26,568 nucleotides of DNA from assembly GCA_045602025.1 (NCBI GenBank), contig JAZSAT010000048.1, positions 1 through 26,568 on the forward strand. Reading direction: 5' to 3'. Below are positions 1-8,987 of the stretch, in pieces. The notes beneath the pieces are model-generated. The model saw only the letters and a program-made list of their open reading frames with translations, was not told where the DNA came from and ran no database searches. A program made the position numbers and the translations under genes. This DNA comes from RGIG5579 sp045602025. Its GTDB lineage: Bacteria; Bacillota; Clostridia; Oscillospirales; SIG627. Position 1 is the first letter of the stretch, and each line of letters begins with the position of its first letter.

Positions 1-153
1 CTCGGCAAAGCCGGCCTCACGGTAGTCGGGGTGATACTCCTTCAGCAGTTCGCTCTTTTCTTCAGCGGTCATACGACGGGGTTCCGTGCGCATACGCTCG
101 GCACGGGTAGCTTCCACCTTCTTGATGGATTCCAGCATAGCTTCAGTAAACAT
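1..153 (-). CDS. Fumarate reductase/succinate dehydrogenase-like flavoprotein, N-terminal fragment
   Basis: Only the first 51 codons lie in the window; the gene runs off the left edge. The start ATG at 153 has a strong AGGAGGGG ribosome binding site and sits 12 bases after the stop of the iron-sulfur gene upstream, so it is the next gene of the operon. The visible peptide starts MFTEAMLESIKKVEATR and later contains LLKEYHPDYREAGFAE. This resembles the extension that precedes the FAD-binding domain in clostridial FAD-dependent fumarate reductase/succinate dehydrogenase flavoproteins, but the GxGxxG motif and catalytic residues are outside the window, so the call rests on this short similarity and on gene context. 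If right, it would carry FAD and reduce fumarate to succinate (or the reverse) in the cytoplasm. Other FAD-dependent reductases with a similar leader remain possible. Confidence 0.55.
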   Translation of the reverse strand, partial: MFTEAMLESIKKVEATRAERMRTEPRRMTAEEKSELLKEYHPDYREAGFAE

Positions 154-165
154 TGTGGCCCCTCC

Positions 166-840
166 TTACTTTTCAATATCCCGGGTGTTGTACAGCTCCT
201 GCATCTCCTCAATGGGCTTCTGCATGACAGCCTCGATGAGGGCGTCATACTCGCCGCGGTTGATCTCAGCTACACGGTCGTAAACATGCTGAGACTCGGG
301 AGCGATGTACTTACCGGTGAGACGGCGGGCGAGCAAGCCCACCATGGGATGAGAGATCTCAGCAGGGCAGCGGACGGAGCAGCAGCCGCAGCTGACGCAG
401 TCGAAGGATTCCTCTGCGCACTTTTCCAGTTCGCCACGCTGTGCGTAGGCGATGTACTGCATAACATTCAGGCTCTGGGTGCAAGCCTTGGTGCAGGCGT
501 TGCATCCGATACAGCTATAGATTTCGGGATAAAGCTGCATCATGATCTGCTCGGTGGGAGCGATCTTTTCAATGTCGTAAACCTGTTTTACAAGGGGGAA
601 GAAGGGGAGGGTAGCAATATACATATTGTCCTCTACCTTGGTCTGGCAAGCCAGGCAAACCTTCAGTTCCGTGTCGCCCTTGATGCGGTAGATGGTAGCG
701 CAAGCACCGCAGAAGCCGTTACGGCAACCGCATCCGCGCACCAACTGATAACCCGCATATTCCATTGCGTTCATAATGGTGAGATTTGAAGGTACGGAGT
801 ATTTTTTTCCGTACAGGAAGATATTTACATTCTGTTCCAT
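166..840 (-). CDS. Fumarate reductase-like iron-sulfur subunit ([2Fe-2S] plus two [4Fe-4S])
   Basis: This 224-residue protein resembles the iron-sulfur subunit of fumarate reductase, succinate dehydrogenase or thiol:fumarate reductase. It should pass electrons between the Hdr-Flx complex and the flavoprotein encoded next. An N-terminal plant-type ferredoxin domain has cysteines 37, 39, 44, 47, 62 and 65. The C-terminal half has two classic four-cysteine sets, C110/113/116/120 and C148/151/154/158, so two [4Fe-4S] clusters are expected rather than the [4Fe-4S] plus [3Fe-4S] of ordinary SdhB. It lacks the CCG (HdrB-like) C-terminal domains of archaeal TfrB; hdrB is a separate gene here. No membrane segment is visible. 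The start at 840 follows AAAGGA, 21 bases after the flxA stop. The cluster assignment is inferred from cysteine spacing. Confidence 0.8.
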   Translation of the reverse strand: MEQNVNIFLYGKKYSVPSNLTIMNAMEYAGYQLVRGCGCRNGFCGACATIYRIKGDTELKVCLACQTKVEDNMYIATLPFFPLVKQVYDIEKIAPTEQIMMQLYPEIYSCIGCNACTKACTQSLNVMQYIAYAQRGELEKCAEESFDCVSCGCCSVRCPAEISHPMVGLLARRLTGKYIAPESQHVYDRVAEINRGEYDALIEAVMQKPIEEMQELYNTRDIEK

Positions 841-861
841 CGTTCTATCCTTTCCACACGA

Positions 862-1689
862 TTAATATTCGTCAGGGAGTTCTTCCAGCTGGTCAAAGCG
901 GAAGACGGGTCCGTCTTTGCAAATGAACTTGTCACCAAGATTACATCTGCCGCACTTGCCGATGCCGCATTTCATACGCATCTCAAGGGTGGTATAGATC
1001 TGATCTTTACCAAAGCCAAGCTCTTGAAGACCTGCCAGTGTGAATTTGATCATAATGGGAGGTCCGCAGAGAACAGCGGTCTTATTGGTGTCAAAGGCGA
1101 GTTCTTTTACATAGTTGGGTACAAAGCCTACATGGCCGTTCCATTCGGGCTGTTCACGGTCAATGGTCAGGTGTACATTAATGCTGTCCTCTTTGCACCA
1201 CTCTTCCATGATTTCGTTGTAGTCAACCAGATCCTGCATGGAGCGGGAACCGTAAACAATATCAATGGAGCCGTAGTTTTCTCTGTAGTGACGGCAATAG
1301 TTGATGACGGATCTGAGAGGCGCAAGGCCGATACCGCCCGCAATAAAGAGAAGGTCTTTTCCCTTGAAAGCACTTTCCACGGGGAAGCCGTTACCGTAAG
1401 GACCGCGGATGGTCACATACTGACCGGGCTCAATGGCGTGGAGAAAGCTGGTAACACAGCCGCACTTCTTGATGGAAAATTCCATAAACTCCGTGTTTGT
1501 GGGGGAAGAGGTGATAGAAAAGAGTGCCTCGCCCACACCGGGAATGGAGAGAAATGCACACTGTCCGGGAATGTGGATAAAGGGTTTCTTTCCGTCGGGA
1601 GTTACCACGCGGAAGGTTCTTACATCGGGTGTGTCAACGCGAATATCGGTAATCACACCAATCGCGGGGATTAAAGCTTCTTTTTCCAT
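862..1689 (-). CDS. flxA: FlxA-like FAD/NAD(P)-binding electron-transfer subunit
   Basis: A 275-residue ferredoxin-NADP reductase-type flavoprotein, similar to AsrB, hydrogenase gamma subunits and FlxA of the FlxABCD-HdrABC complex. It is expected to take a hydride from NADH (or NADPH) and feed electrons to the iron-sulfur subunits. Visible parts are an FAD-binding barrel with PGQCAFLS (41-48) and FSITSSP (57-63), the nucleotide-binding segment IAGGIGLAPLRSVI (116-129), and a C-terminal [2Fe-2S] motif with C241, C246, C249 and C257. The start at 1689 is chosen because its ATG overlaps the flxB stop by one base (TAATG) and is preceded by AGGAGGGG. A longer in-frame extension to 1758 would lie inside flxB and has no better signal. 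NADH rather than NADPH specificity cannot be read here. Confidence 0.9.
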   Translation of the reverse strand: MEKEALIPAIGVITDIRVDTPDVRTFRVVTPDGKKPFIHIPGQCAFLSIPGVGEALFSITSSPTNTEFMEFSIKKCGCVTSFLHAIEPGQYVTIRGPYGNGFPVESAFKGKDLLFIAGGIGLAPLRSVINYCRHYRENYGSIDIVYGSRSMQDLVDYNEIMEEWCKEDSINVHLTIDREQPEWNGHVGFVPNYVKELAFDTNKTAVLCGPPIMIKFTLAGLQELGFGKDQIYTTLEMRMKCGIGKCGRCNLGDKFICKDGPVFRFDQLEELPDEY

Positions 1690-2708
1690 TACTTGTCCCC
1701 TCCTATTTCTTTCATTACTTTTACAATGTTCATATTGATGGGGCATTTTGCCAGACATCTGCCGCAGCCCACACAGCCGAAGATTCCTTCGTTGTTTGCG
1801 GGATAATAAACCAGCTTATGCATAAATCTCTGGCGGAATCTTTCCATCTGAGTGTGACGGGGCTGATCTGCTGCCATCTGTGTGAAGTCGGAATACATGC
1901 AGGAGTCCCAGCAGCGATAACGCTCAATACCGTGGCCGGTATCAAAATCGCGAATGTCAAAGCACTGACAGGTGGGGCATACGAAGGTACAGGTTCCACA
2001 GCCGAGGCAAGCCTTGTAAAGCTCTGCCCACTTGGGATCGTTAAAATGCTCCATCAGCTTTTCTGCTTTGAAGTGGTCTGTGGGGAGATTCTGCAAGGGA
2101 AGCTTTGCAAGAATTTCGGAAATTGCTTTCTTTTCTTCTTCTACCTTCTTCTCGTCGCCTTCTTCCAAAAGGGAGGAAAGGGAAGAGAGAAGTGCTTCAC
2201 CCTTTTCGGTGTTTGCCTTGAAGAACATTTCTTCGCCCACCTCCCAAGCAGTTACATCGCCTGCGGGAGAGGAGGCGTCAATACCGAAGGTGCCGCAGAA
2301 GCAGGTTTCTTCGGGCATAGAGCAAGCAAGAGAAACGATGGTCACATGCTCGCGTCTGTTCTTGTAGAAGGTGTCGACGGGATCAGCGAGGAATACTCTG
2401 TCAAGAATATCAAAGCTTCTCACATCACAGGCTCTTGCACCGAAGATCACAAAATCCTCAGTTTCCTTGCGGATGTCGATGATCTCGATCTTTTGGCCTT
2501 CTACCTTGAAGTTTGCCATATTTTCTACCTGAGGGAAGAAAAAGTCTTTGGCAGAACGGTTGGTGTTGCAAGCCTTAGAGAGCTTGTCACCTTCTTCATA
2601 TCTTTTATAATCTGCGCCGCCCTCTTTATCAACAGGGAGGTACAGAGCTTCTTTTGCTGCAATGGCAGAAAGAAGTTCGGGAAGTTTCGAAATACTGATT
2701 TTCTTCAT
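1689..2708 (-). CDS. flxB: FlxB-like 4Fe-4S dicluster subunit
   Basis: This 339-residue iron-sulfur protein resembles AsrA and the FlxB/FlxC subunits that connect FlxA to HdrA. It has an N-terminal domain with the FVIFGARACDVRSFDIL segment (86-102) typical of the AsrA-like family. A charged lysine/glutamate-rich linker lies near 184-196. Two [4Fe-4S] sets follow, C234/237/240/244 and C312/315/318/322, with further cysteines at 247 and 249. The start at 2708 is preferred because GGGAG lies about 10 bases upstream, inside the end of flxC, and the family alignment begins at MKKISISKLP; an in-frame ATG at 2735 lies inside flxC. It is a cytoplasmic electron carrier, and the exact B/C naming is by order and similarity only. 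Confidence 0.87.
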   Translation of the reverse strand: MKKISISKLPELLSAIAAKEALYLPVDKEGGADYKRYEEGDKLSKACNTNRSAKDFFFPQVENMANFKVEGQKIEIIDIRKETEDFVIFGARACDVRSFDILDRVFLADPVDTFYKNRREHVTIVSLACSMPEETCFCGTFGIDASSPAGDVTAWEVGEEMFFKANTEKGEALLSSLSSLLEEGDEKKVEEEKKAISEILAKLPLQNLPTDHFKAEKLMEHFNDPKWAELYKACLGCGTCTFVCPTCQCFDIRDFDTGHGIERYRCWDSCMYSDFTQMAADQPRHTQMERFRQRFMHKLVYYPANNEGIFGCVGCGRCLAKCPINMNIVKVMKEIGGDK

Positions 2709-2712
2709 ATTC

Positions 2713-3681
2713 TTACTCTCCCTTCCGGAAGGCATCAGCCGGTTCCATATCGTCCTGATTGAAGTTCATCAGGGGGTATCTCTCTTCGGGATCTGCACCT
2801 GCCTGATATTCGCCGTAAAATTCATTGATGTCTTTGATAAATTTACGGTTGAGAAGGTGCAGAGGAATGCTCTGAGGACAAACTCTGGAGCACTCACCGC
2901 AGTCGGTACATCTGCCTGCTACATGGAAAGCGCGGATAATGTGGAAGTTCTGCTCTTCAAAGGAAGAAGCGGGAGCTTTGTTTTCAATACCGGAAGCGGC
3001 ATTGTCAAACACACACTTTTCACAGGTGCAAGCGGGACAAACATTGCGGCAAGCGTTGCAGCGGATACAGCGGGAAAGCTCATTCTGCCAGAAAGCAAAT
3101 CTTTCTTCACTGGTCATATTTTCAAGCTTTTCTACCATATCAAAACGGCCGGAATCAATGATCTCGCCTTCTTCGCCGATCAGTTCGTCATAAAGAACAT
3201 GCTTGCGGCTCTTGCAGCTTTGGCATCTTTCTGCAAGGGCATCTTCGCGTGCGATCTTCTTTTCACCGTAAATGGTGGAAACGGTGATCTCCTTTTCTTC
3301 CTCTTTAATAGAGGTAATACCGCGAAGACCCATTTTGCGAAGCTTTTCAACATCGAGCTTGCCTTCGCAGGGAATGCCTACAGCCCAAACATTTTCTCTT
3401 TTAATGCGGTGCTCTTTTAAAAGCTGGCTGAAAGAGTAGGTGTCACAGGGCTTTAAGAATACTGCAACAACGCCTTCCTTTTCGCTTTCCTTTACAAGGT
3501 ACTTGGAAAGGTTTGCACCGGAAAATCCGTTGTATACGAAATTCTTTTCGATCGCTTCTTTGGTTGTAAATACTTCGGGAGTCTGATCGTAAAAGAACTC
3601 GCCCTCGCGCCAACCGAGCACGCGATTTGCTTTGCCGGAAGAGAGAAGCTCGATGGCTTTTTCACGAATTACTTTTTGCAT
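2713..3681 (-). CDS. flxC: FlxC-like 4Fe-4S dicluster subunit
   Basis: This 322-residue iron-sulfur protein is the second AsrA/FlxB-like subunit of the cluster. It is expected to relay electrons between FlxA/FlxB and FlxD/HdrA. The N-terminal part has VVAVFLKPCDTYSF (71-84), related to the coenzyme F420 hydrogenase beta/AsrA group. A CxxC pair (C153, C156) is followed by two [4Fe-4S] sets, C205/208/211/215 and C258/261/264/268, with additional cysteines at 218, 220 and 223. The start at 3681 lies inside the end of flxD in another frame (13-base overlap), with GGAGG seven bases ahead, suggesting translational coupling and stoichiometric synthesis. No membrane segment is present. FlxB and FlxC appear to be distant paralogues. 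Confidence 0.87.
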   Translation of the reverse strand: MQKVIREKAIELLSSGKANRVLGWREGEFFYDQTPEVFTTKEAIEKNFVYNGFSGANLSKYLVKESEKEGVVAVFLKPCDTYSFSQLLKEHRIKRENVWAVGIPCEGKLDVEKLRKMGLRGITSIKEEEKEITVSTIYGEKKIAREDALAERCQSCKSRKHVLYDELIGEEGEIIDSGRFDMVEKLENMTSEERFAFWQNELSRCIRCNACRNVCPACTCEKCVFDNAASGIENKAPASSFEEQNFHIIRAFHVAGRCTDCGECSRVCPQSIPLHLLNRKFIKDINEFYGEYQAGADPEERYPLMNFNQDDMEPADAFRKGE

Positions 3682-4106
3682 CTCAGATCCTCCAATCTAC
3701 GATTCTTGCCGAGCTTTGTTACGGTAGCAACGAAATCGTTCATTGTAGCGGCAAACTTTGCGCCTTCTGCTGCACTGACCCATTCCAGTCTGGTTCTTTC
3801 TCTTTCAATGCCGAGGAAGTCCAGCATAGAGAACAGAAGGGTCATACGGCGACGGGCATAGTAGTTGCCGGTGGTGTAGTGACAGTCACCGGGGTGGCAT
3901 CCGCAAAGAATGACACCGTCTGCACCTCTCTGGAAGGCGCGGAGGATGAACATGGGATTTACTCTGCAGGAGCAGGGTACGCGGATGATCTTTACATTGG
4001 CAGGGTACTGAAGACGATTGGTACCGGAAAGGTCAGCACCTGCATAAGAGCACCAGTTGCAGCAAAAAGCTACGATGGTGGGTTCAAACTTTTCTTCTAT
4101 TTGCAT
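3669..4106 (-). CDS. flxD: FlxD/MvhD-like [2Fe-2S] subunit
   Basis: A 145-residue homologue of MvhD, the small [2Fe-2S] subunit that hands electrons to HdrA in methanogens and in FlxABCD-HdrABC of sulfate reducers. It has the family's cysteine pattern: CCNWCSY (15-21), PCSCRVNP (44-51) and CGCHPGDCHY (68-77). Its position directly after hdrA is what is expected of the docking protein between HdrA and the NADH-oxidising module. The ATG overlaps the end of hdrA by 10 bases, with GGAGGT upstream inside hdrA, so the two are probably translationally coupled. Length is normal for a stand-alone MvhD, with no fusion to HdrA or to a formate dehydrogenase. Confidence 0.93.
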   Translation of the reverse strand: MQIEEKFEPTIVAFCCNWCSYAGADLSGTNRLQYPANVKIIRVPCSCRVNPMFILRAFQRGADGVILCGCHPGDCHYTTGNYYARRRMTLLFSMLDFLGIERERTRLEWVSAAEGAKFAATMNDFVATVTKLGKNRRLEDLRCKK

Positions 4107-6088
4107 ATTGCGTCTACCTCCGCCATGATTTGTCTGTTAGAGAAGCCGTGGAGATCCATTGCGCCGCTGGGACAAGCAACGGTACAAGCACCGCAACCCT
4201 GACAAACTGCGGGGTTAACGGAAGCCACTCTGCGCACTTTGGTAGTACGGTCGGGCATACGGAATTCTTTCTCCACATAAGTGATCGCGCCGTAGGGACA
4301 TACCTTTTCACAAGAGGAACATCCGTTACAGAGCATTTCGTTGGAATGAGCAACACAGGGGTTGCAGGTAAGACTGTCTTTTGCCAGAAGGCCGATAACC
4401 TTTGCTGCGCAAGCAGAAGCCTGAGCAACGGTTTCGGGGATATCCTTAGGTCCTTGGCAGCAACCGGAAAGGAAGATGCCTGCCGTGGGGCTTTCCACGG
4501 GACGGAGCTTGGGATGTGCTTCGGTAAAGAAGTCGTTGGTGTCCATAGAAGCGGTCAGCATGGTTGCCAAGGGACGGGCGGACTTGTCAGGCTCAATGGC
4601 TGCGGCAAGTACGACCAGGTCGGCATCAATGGTGAGCTGCTTTCCTTCGATCAGGTCGGAAGCACGAACCATAAGCTTGCCGTTTTCGGGAGAAACCTTA
4701 CCTACCATACCCTTGATATAGTGAACGCCGTATTCTTCTACAGCTCTGCGATAGAACTCATCAAAGTTCTTACCGGGAGTACGAACATCGATGTAGAAGA
4801 CATAAACCTCGGTATCGGGGTATTTTTCACGGGTGAGCATTGCATGCTTTGCAGTATACATACAGCAGATCTTGGAGCAGTATGTTTTTCCGCAACCGTT
4901 TCCGTCTTCGCGGCTTCCCACACACTGAACGAAAACGATCTTGTGGGGATGCTCTCCATCGGAAGGACGGAGAAGAACGCCGCCGGTGGGACCTGCAGCG
5001 TTGGTGATACGCTCAAATTCCATGGAAGTGATAACATCGGGAGACTGAGAGTAAGCAAATTCATCGTATTTGGTCAATTCGATGGGGTTGTAACCGGTGG
5101 CTACAACAATGGCACCGTACTGCTCTTCTACGATGGTATCCTGCTGTTTGTAATCAATAGCACCTACAGCACAGATCTTGGAGCAGACACCGCACTTGCC
5201 GGTCTTCAGCATGGTACAGTAGTCAGCATCGATGGTTGCTACCTTCGGAACTGCCTGTGCGAAGGGGATGTAGATGGCTCTTCTCTGGTCGAGTCCTAAG
5301 TTGAATTCGTTGGGAACCTTCTTCTGCGGACATTTTTCGGTACAAAGACCGCAACCGGTACATTTGGTTTCATCTACATATCTTGCCTTGCGGCGGATGG
5401 ATACATTAAAGTTACCAACAAAGCCCTTGACAGCGTCTACTTCGCTGTAAGAGAAGATGCGGATCTTCTCATTCTGTGCTACATCTACCATCTTAGGGGT
5501 AAGAATACAAGCTGCACAGTCCAGGGTGGGGAAGGTTTTATCGATCTGGCTCATTTTACCGCCGACGGTGGGCTTCTTTTCTACGATGTCCACCTCAAAG
5601 CCGGCATCGGCAATGTCAAGAGCGGTCTGAATACCTGCGATACCGCCGCCGATGACCAGAGCGCGCTTGATAACAGGGCTTTCTCCGGCAGTCAAAGGAG
5701 CATTCAGGTGAACCTTTGCAATGGCAGCACGACCGAGAATGATCGCCTTTTCGGTAGCACTTTCCTTATCCTTGTGGAACCAGGAGCACTGCTCGCGGAT
5801 GTTGGCGATCTCTACCATGAAGGAGTTTACGCCGGCAGCGGCAGCAGCCTTGCGGAAGGTATTTTCGTGCATACGGGGAGAACAAGAGCAGACCACAGCA
5901 CCGGTCAACTTATATTCGCGGATCGCATTTTTGATCTTGTTTTGTCCTTCTTCGGAGCACATGTATTGATAATCTTCGAAGTAAACCACGCCGGGCTCTT
6001 TACCAAGAGCTTCGGCTACGGCTTTTACATCGACGGTTGCGGCAATGTTACTACCGCACCAGCAAACGAAAACGCCGATTCTTTGCAT
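4097..6088 (-). CDS. hdrA: HdrA-like electron-bifurcating flavoprotein
   Basis: The 663-residue core subunit of a heterodisulfide reductase-type complex. In this family the FAD in HdrA splits an electron pair between a low-potential ferredoxin and a high-potential acceptor. Domains in order: the N-terminal HdrA iron-sulfur domain (C9, C11, C44, C67, C69, followed by SPRMHE); a thioredoxin-reductase-like FAD domain with GGGIAG (147-152) and LDCAACILTPKMVDV (189-203); an inserted two-cluster ferredoxin (C243/246/249/253 and C291/299/302/306); and a C-terminal two-cluster ferredoxin (C587/590/593/597 and C629/632/635/639). This is the full-length architecture with both ferredoxin modules, consistent with a bifurcating rather than a truncated HdrA. 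The start at 6088 has AGGAGGAA and lies nine bases after hdrC. Bifurcation itself is inferred from the family. Confidence 0.95.
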   Translation of the reverse strand: MQRIGVFVCWCGSNIAATVDVKAVAEALGKEPGVVYFEDYQYMCSEEGQNKIKNAIREYKLTGAVVCSCSPRMHENTFRKAAAAAGVNSFMVEIANIREQCSWFHKDKESATEKAIILGRAAIAKVHLNAPLTAGESPVIKRALVIGGGIAGIQTALDIADAGFEVDIVEKKPTVGGKMSQIDKTFPTLDCAACILTPKMVDVAQNEKIRIFSYSEVDAVKGFVGNFNVSIRRKARYVDETKCTGCGLCTEKCPQKKVPNEFNLGLDQRRAIYIPFAQAVPKVATIDADYCTMLKTGKCGVCSKICAVGAIDYKQQDTIVEEQYGAIVVATGYNPIELTKYDEFAYSQSPDVITSMEFERITNAAGPTGGVLLRPSDGEHPHKIVFVQCVGSREDGNGCGKTYCSKICCMYTAKHAMLTREKYPDTEVYVFYIDVRTPGKNFDEFYRRAVEEYGVHYIKGMVGKVSPENGKLMVRASDLIEGKQLTIDADLVVLAAAIEPDKSARPLATMLTASMDTNDFFTEAHPKLRPVESPTAGIFLSGCCQGPKDIPETVAQASACAAKVIGLLAKDSLTCNPCVAHSNEMLCNGCSSCEKVCPYGAITYVEKEFRMPDRTTKVRRVASVNPAVCQGCGACTVACPSGAMDLHGFSNRQIMAEVDAICK

Positions 6089-6097
6089 ACGTTCCTC

Positions 6098-6484
6098 CTA
6101 TTTTGCGTATTTTCTCATGGCAGACACCAGTGCCTGCTGAGGCATATCCTCGTCCAAAAGAGCGGGGATCGCGTCGGGTTTCAAGTGATTCTGTCCCTGC
6201 TGACGGATCACGGCAAGTCTGACTGCCTCGATGAGTTTCGCAGGCTCTACCTGACGGGGGCAACGCTCCACACAGGCAAAACAGGTCAAGCACTTGTAAA
6301 GGGATTTAGAGGCCATAAGAGGCTCAATATCTCCGCTTTCTACCATATATACAAACTGATGGGGGTGGAACTCCATCTCATCGTAGGAGGGGCAGGTTCC
6401 ACTGCATTTGCCGCATTTCATACACTTGCGGGGATTGACTCCGCTGATGCGGAGGATCTCATCTCTCAAGAATTTCTGTTCCAT
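6098..6484 (-). CDS. hdrC: HdrC-like 4Fe-4S subunit
   Basis: The 128-residue HdrC subunit links HdrA to the HdrB active site. It has two complete [4Fe-4S] sets, C21/24/27/31 and C65/68/71/75, with the family's short length and a C-terminal helical tail ending MRKYAK. The ATG at 6484 has GGAGGT seven bases ahead, and the gene lies nine bases downstream of hdrB and nine upstream of hdrA. It is a cytoplasmic protein; in membrane-bound HdrDE systems HdrC-type domains are fused to HdrB (HdrD), which is not the case here. Confidence 0.93.
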   Translation of the reverse strand: MEQKFLRDEILRISGVNPRKCMKCGKCSGTCPSYDEMEFHPHQFVYMVESGDIEPLMASKSLYKCLTCFACVERCPRQVEPAKLIEAVRLAVIRQQGQNHLKPDAIPALLDEDMPQQALVSAMRKYAK

Positions 6485-6493
6485 AATACCTCC

Positions 6494-7270
6494 TTATTCC
6501 AGACCCAGGGCTTCAAAAAGGAGCTCGGTGAAATAAATCACAGGAATTTCTCCGCCGCACTTCTGCAGGTTGTAAAGGCAGAGAGGGCAAGCGGTGATCA
6601 CACTGTCTGCACCTGCGCATTTTGCACTGTGCAGAACAGCACTGGATTTCTTTGCGGTGATATTTTTATCTTCCAGAGCGGTGTAAGCGCCGCAGCATTC
6701 GTTGCGGTAAGCATATACGACGGGCTCAGCACCCAGTGCGCGGATGAAATCTTCGATGATGGTGGGGTTTTCGGGATCGTCGAAGGCCATAACCTTACCG
6801 GGGCGGAGAAGAAGGCATCCGTAGTAAGCACCGATCTTTCTGCCGGTCAGAGGATTCTTGACCATTTCTCGGATCTTGTCGAACCCAACCTTGTCGCGGA
6901 GCATTTCAATGAAGTGAATAACTTCTCCTTCTCCGGCATAAGGGGTTTCGTTCTGGAGATAGCGGTTTACGCGATCGCGGATCACTTCGTCGTTTGCCAT
7001 GTCGTAGTTAACTCTTTTGAGTACATTGTGACAAGCGGAGCAAACGGTTACCACAGGAGTCTCGGCCTCGTTTGCCGCCATCATAACACGGACAGCGGAA
7101 AGCTTTGTGGCGATCTCGTCTTTTGCTACGGGGTAGCAACCGCCGCAGCACTGCCATTCGGGAATTTCATTGAGGGTTACACCAAGGGCCTCGGCACAAA
7201 GTCTTGCCTTGCGGTCAAGCTCTTTTGCTTTGGTTCTCAGGGTACAACCGGGGTAATATTGAAAAACCAT
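6494..7270 (-). CDS. hdrB: HdrB-like subunit with two CCG domains
   Basis: A 258-residue HdrB homologue. In methanogens HdrB carries two noncubane [4Fe-4S] clusters that reduce the CoM-S-S-CoB disulfide; bacterial forms act on other disulfides or acceptors. Both cysteine-rich CCG motifs are complete: C9, C41-C42, C77, C80 and C152, C192-C193, C228, C231, so the catalytic clusters should be intact. Two in-frame ATGs lie at 7276 and 7270. The second is chosen because AAAGGA is about seven bases ahead of it, while it nearly abuts the first. Since no DsrC-type disulfide protein is encoded nearby and fumarate-reductase-like genes follow, this HdrB may pass electrons to that module instead of, or as well as, a disulfide. 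Confidence 0.93.
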   Translation of the reverse strand: MVFQYYPGCTLRTKAKELDRKARLCAEALGVTLNEIPEWQCCGGCYPVAKDEIATKLSAVRVMMAANEAETPVVTVCSACHNVLKRVNYDMANDEVIRDRVNRYLQNETPYAGEGEVIHFIEMLRDKVGFDKIREMVKNPLTGRKIGAYYGCLLLRPGKVMAFDDPENPTIIEDFIRALGAEPVVYAYRNECCGAYTALEDKNITAKKSSAVLHSAKCAGADSVITACPLCLYNLQKCGGEIPVIYFTELLFEALGLE

Positions 7271-7294
7271 ATCCATTTCCTTTCGGGTTTATTT

Positions 7295-8671
<1,377 letters not shown>

Positions 8672-8987
8672 CTATGTATCCTCCTTTGATTGATCCTATA
8701 AATCAATATTTTTTCATTCTCCTTATTATAACAAATTGAAAGAAGAATTTCAAGAGTGATATGTCAAAAAAACGCGGATTTTTAATGCAAAATCGACATA
8801 ATCTTATAATTTTACAGATATATACACAATGGCTGAAGGATTTTTTGTAAGAAAATGGCGAAAATGTCAAAAATTCGCAAAAAAAGCTCTTTTGTCATTT
8901 TTGGGAATATCTTGCTTTTGCGGCACTTTTCTGTTAAGATGAATTTGTGAATGAAAAACTTATAATTACTTGTTTTTGGAGAAGAAA
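8672..8987. other. AT-rich divergent intergenic region between fumC and the nuclease gene
   Basis: These 316 bases separate the divergent fumC operon and nuclease gene. They contain the operon promoter at 8725-8753 and, toward the nuclease, a TATAAT at 8961-8966 without a convincing -35 at the right distance. The middle is very AT-rich, with poly-A/T runs and two copies of ATGTCAAAAA near 8760 and 8865. There is no supportable coding region or structured RNA. Confidence 0.5.
8725..8753 (-). promoter_or_regulatory. Sigma-A promoter of the fumC-hdr-flx operon
   Basis: On the minus strand a TTGAAA -35 box (8748-8753) and a perfect TATAAT -10 box (8725-8730) are separated by 17 bases. Transcription should start near 8718, giving a leader of about 46 bases. 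The leader holds a six-base-pair hairpin (ATTGAT/ATCAAT, 8689-8707) just ahead of the AAAGGAGG ribosome binding site. No second promoter is obvious in the short gaps downstream, so this probably drives at least ten genes. Confidence 0.75.

Noticed and set aside
8725..8740. TTGTTA over the -10 box of the fumC operon as a possible Rex (NADH/NAD+ sensor) half-site
   Set aside because: The second half of the Rex palindrome is missing. An NADH-linked regulator would make sense, but the sequence does not show a full site.
8961..8966. TATAAT as the -10 of the nuclease gene promoter
   Set aside because: No acceptable -35 box lies 16-18 bases upstream; in an AT-rich stretch this can be chance, so it was mentioned but not listed as a promoter.
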